64,000 nt of DNA from Sporobolomyces roseus (lineage: Eukaryota; Basidiomycota; Microbotryomycetes; Sporidiobolales; Sporidiobolaceae): positions 186,001-250,000 of the forward strand of contig JADILM010000003.1 of assembly GCA_016617785.1 (NCBI GenBank), given 5' to 3'. The position numbers and the translations under genes were made by a program. Below, piece after piece: positions 60,974 to 64,000 of this stretch. The notes under the pieces are model-generated. The model was not told where the DNA came from, did no database searches, and worked only from the letters and a program-made list of their open reading frames with translations. The first letter of the stretch is position 1. The number at the start of each line of letters is the position of its first letter.

Positions 60974-61111
60974 GAATACATCAACAACTTCCAAGGTGGA
61001 CATCTGTACGGGGGGTCATCTGCAAATATTGATTCGTGGCTTATTTGGAAAGTTTCGTGTACGCTGTGAGAGTAGATTGATTGTTGAGTACTGTCGACCC
61101 TCGCGCGCTCT

Positions 61112-61819
61112 TCACCCGTCGTCCTGCACGTCTTCACTCGATATCCGTCCGTCCTTTTCATGTTCTGCCAGCCAGTCCTTCGCTTTCTCCAAGGCAGCTT
61201 TCATCACGCCTCTCCGTCGGCCCCAACACACCCTCTTCTCCAATTCAGCCCAACCTCCCGTTACAACTAATCTCGTTCGCTCGTTGTCTTCTGGCCAATG
61301 TCGAGCAATCGGGGAAAGTTCCTCATCCTCCTCCTCCTCTTCGAGTCCTGCAGATTTCGAAGGCGGTGGATCTTTCAAGGTTGAGAGGAGCGAGTTTGGA
61401 ATTGACGGCAGGATGAAGAGTTCGAATTCGTATCGAGAAGAAGGAACGAACGAGCGAGATGTTGGCGAAGTCGAAGGGGAGAGAATGTGCGGAGATTCGT
61501 CGAAGATCGTCAGGAGATGGGTAAGGTGTCGAGCTTGTCCTGGCTTGAGTCCGGCTATGAACGAACGAGAGAAGGGGTTAGTCTACTGTCGGCGTGCAGG
61601 ACTGGGAGAAAACGAACCTTCTTCCCAGGATTCACGCTCTGCAGCCTCTTTGGATGATTCTCCCTGCTCTACTCCTCCCTTTGGGAACACCCACTTCTTG
61701 GTGCCATCTTCTCGGAGCTTTCGGGAGCTTGTCAAGAGGAAACCGAAGGGAGAGGGGGAAGAGCCAGGAGGAGGAGGAACAAGCAGCAGAGCGACTGCTA
61801 CAGCTCGAGGGGAAGCCAT
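61112..61819 (-). CDS. Nudix hydrolase, diphosphoinositol polyphosphate phosphohydrolase type
   Basis: Two exons: 61618..61819 and 61112..61554; 214 aa. The protein starts MASPRAVAVALLLVPPP. The Nudix box is GGVEQGESSKEAAERESWEE, then AGL, with all catalytic acidic residues, after the family stretch KKWVFPKGG. The intron interrupts the box exactly after the two Glu residues. DIPP/Aps1/Ddp1 enzymes cleave pyrophosphates of inositol phosphates and diadenosine polyphosphates. The C-terminal half has a Glu-rich loop and the conserved end VMKAALEKAKDWL. An ATG at 61897 in the same frame would add 26 residues but leave only 60 bp to the divergent PCI gene, so 61819 is preferred. The usual hydrophobic residue after RE is Ser here. 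Confidence 0.88.
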
Positions 61820-61957
61820 TCGTGTGTGGATTTGGTGGACCGAAAGACTTCCGAGGGTTAGGAGAGCGAAAGAGGAGGAAGTGAATCGATTCTTCATCTC
61901 TCATCTCTTCTGTCTGACCACACAGCTACCTGTTCGCGGTCTTTCAGCGCTCTACGA

Positions 61958-63998
61958 ATGCCACAACTTACACTCTCGAGCTACATTTCAAGTCTCGACT
62001 CCTCGATTAAATCCAAATCCTCGAGTCTCTCTCCTCTGTTGTCATTGTTTCCCTCTCAACAGTCCTCGAATTGGACAGGTCAGCTTTTGCTAAACTTTCT
62101 AGATCGCGAGGATAGAGGGATCAACCGTCAAGATCGAGTACTAGGACCAGTAAGGTGGATTTCTCTCTCACGAAATCTACTTCACTGAACATGTTCCTCT
62201 CCCACAGCCTGGATTCGTTCCTAGCTACGCACATCAATTCGCAAGGAATCTCAAGAAAGAGTGGGCAGATATCGCAACTTGGCATGTGGAAGCGCTGGTC
62301 GCATTGAACGTTCGTTTTCCTTCTCTATTCTGTCTTCCAACTCACGATACGACGCTGATCGAGCCTCTCGATTGTAGCCACCGATGAATCCTGTCACTGG
62401 AGAAGCTGTGTTCACGAGAGATCCCATATTTGCGTTCCAGAAACAGCATGAAGTCGTAAAGTAAGTATTCCCTTCTCCCCTTCGCGTGTTCGACGTTTCG
62501 AGGAGCTAACATCGCTGAAGTAATCTTGTAGTGGATTGTATCGCTTCTTGATCAACTCGAAAGATCCAAGTACGGGTTGGTGTTTAGAAACGCTGTACCG
62601 AGTCTGTGAAGATCTGCGAAAAGTCGCTCAAGAGGTGCGCTTCTCCCCGTCTTGTCAAGTGCAGTAGTCGTCGGCACTCATGTACAGTCTTCCTGGGGTA
62701 GGCGGATATCGTTCTGCTCGAAACTGGTCAGAAACCTGGAAAACTAGAAGAAGCTAGTCGGTTGTTGCAGAAGTGCTTCAGTTGCTGTCTGAACGACCGG
62801 TATGTTGAATCTGGAGTCTCTGTGTTATCTCTTCATTACTGACGTGCCGTTTTAATGAACGCAAACTAGCGCTGGTGATTGGAGAACTTCGCGAAAAATG
62901 GGTACTTACTATTTGGCAACTTTACTCTTCAAGACCTACTTCAGGGTTCGTTAAGTTTTGTAATTATCTATCTCTCGCCCGCACACTGCTGACGTGTCGA
63001 CCATGCAATAGCTCAACTCGACTGCGCTGTGTCGGAATATCATTCGTGGGATTCACGCGGCAGAACTCCCTCCGATTGAGCAGTACCCTCGAGCTCATCA
63101 GATCAGCTATGGGTACTACATGGGACTGTTTGCCTTCTTGAGAGAGGACTACAAGGAGGCAGAAGCCAAGTTTCAGGAGTGTTTGCGAGGGATTCATAGG
63201 AAAGCGAGCCGAAACATCTCGTACGCCTGGTTTCGCCTGTCTCGTCAAATCTGCCTCTAAGCTGACGGTTTGTCGATAGGTTAATACTCGACTATCTCAT
63301 CCCGCTCCTACTGCTTCGTGGTGTCTTCCCCTCTGCCAAGCTATTACGCCTCTCCTCCGCTCACGACGCACTTTACACCCCTTTCCTGCAAGCTGTCAAG
63401 CAGGGAGATGTACGAGGCTATGATAGACAACTCGAGAAAGTCGAGAAGAGGCTAATGGAGCGAGGGAGTTGGTTGGTGGTGGAGCGAGCACGAGAAGTGT
63501 GTGTTCGAGTTCTGTTGAAGCGAACGTAGGTCCCCGCTTGTCTCTGCCCCTTCCTTGCAGGACTGATCGAATGACACGCTCTTGGCTGTACTCTATAGTT
63601 GGATCCTGGAAGGTAAACCCTCAAGAGTCTCGATTGGAACATTCCGCCAGTACTACAACGCTGCACTCTGTGTTGGCCTTGCTCAGGATGACCCTGCTAG
63701 GACTCTCGAACACGACTCCGAGGAGATGGAATGCTTACTTGCTAATTATATCAACAAGGTTTGTCTGTACTGCTCTTTTTGCCGTGTTTTTGACAGAATC
63801 TTCAGCTGACGAGCTGTCACTCTTCTTTTACCTCAATTTCACAGTCTCTGATCAAAGGTTACATCAGTCATGCTCATCAGCTGGTAGTACTGAGTAAAGA
63901 GAATCCATTTCCAGGGTAGAGCAGTCTTTCCACTCCTTTGACGCTGAAACGCAATACTGACATCTATCTCTTTCACTTCAAGGTACTCTCCCGCTTGA
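61958..63998 (+). CDS. PCI domain protein, Csn12/PCID2 (Thp1-like)
   Basis: Eleven exons: 61958..62149, 62208..62309, 62378..62460, 62532..62634, 62702..62799, 62870..62945, 63012..63220, 63280..63525, 63599..63758, 63845..63915, 63983..63998; 451 aa. Family marks: GTYYLATLLFKTYFRLNSTA, CRNIIRGIHAAELP, QISYGYYMGLFAFLREDYKE, YLIPLLLLRGVFPSAKLL, and the PCI winged-helix end NYINKSLIKGYISHAHQLVV then LSKENPFPG. Related proteins bind Sem1/DSS1 and act in mRNA export (TREX-2) or with the COP9 signalosome. The last coding exon is only 16 nt and rests on one splice pair; it places the stop two bases before the window end. Confidence 0.92.
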
Positions 63999-64000
63999 GC

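Overview
This window is nuclear DNA of a basidiomycete fungus. Nearly every gene is split by many short introns (mostly 50-90 nt, GTRNGT donors, a CTGAC/CTAAC-like branch site, and AG acceptors). Genes are packed head to tail on both strands. The set includes a complex I subunit (NDUFS6), which rules out Saccharomyces and Schizosaccharomyces. Gene content, a GC content that looks close to half, and proteins rich in Ser/Pro fit a Pucciniomycotina-type yeast; that placement is inference. No CRISPR, rRNA, convincing tRNA or transposon was seen.

Layout: 1-7.1 kb holds a PBDC1/YPL225W gene cut by the window edge, NDUFS6, and a large Rho1 exchange factor of the Rom2 type (DEP-DH-PH-CNH). 7.1-8.9 kb has no gene I can resolve, but contains one convincing intron. 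8.9-12.5 kb has an orphan coiled-coil protein and an F-box/leucine-rich protein. 12.8-15.3 kb encodes a siderophore-iron transporter, with a GATA site upstream. 16.7-22 kb holds MPP10 (ribosome biogenesis) and ribosomal protein L13, whose gene has a 15-nt microexon and a stop codon alone in the last exon. 22-31 kb has molybdopterin synthase large subunit, an unknown Ser/Lys-rich protein, a GPATCH1-type G-patch protein and an unknown SRWA-motif protein. 31-43 kb has a membrane dipeptidase, a four-RRM Mrn1/Nrd1-type RNA-binding protein, mitochondrial tRNA-modifying MTO1, and an Hva1-TUDOR protein. 43.7-57.2 kb has a CNH-domain protein interrupted by long inserts, a small orphan, a Bsd2-type metal-homeostasis adaptor and a very large RA-PH protein. 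57.4-61 kb is a divergent pair for aromatic ring cleavage: a carboxy-muconate lactonising enzyme and a secreted intradiol dioxygenase. 61.1-64 kb has a Nudix diphosphoinositol-polyphosphate hydrolase and a Csn12/PCID2 PCI protein that ends two bases before the window does.

Most genes are housekeeping and unrelated to their neighbours. The one pair that plausibly works together is the ring-cleavage pair. Exon boundaries were found by hand, from splice signals, reading-frame continuity and family knowledge; where a start or an exon is uncertain this is stated. All protein lengths are for the spliced models given.
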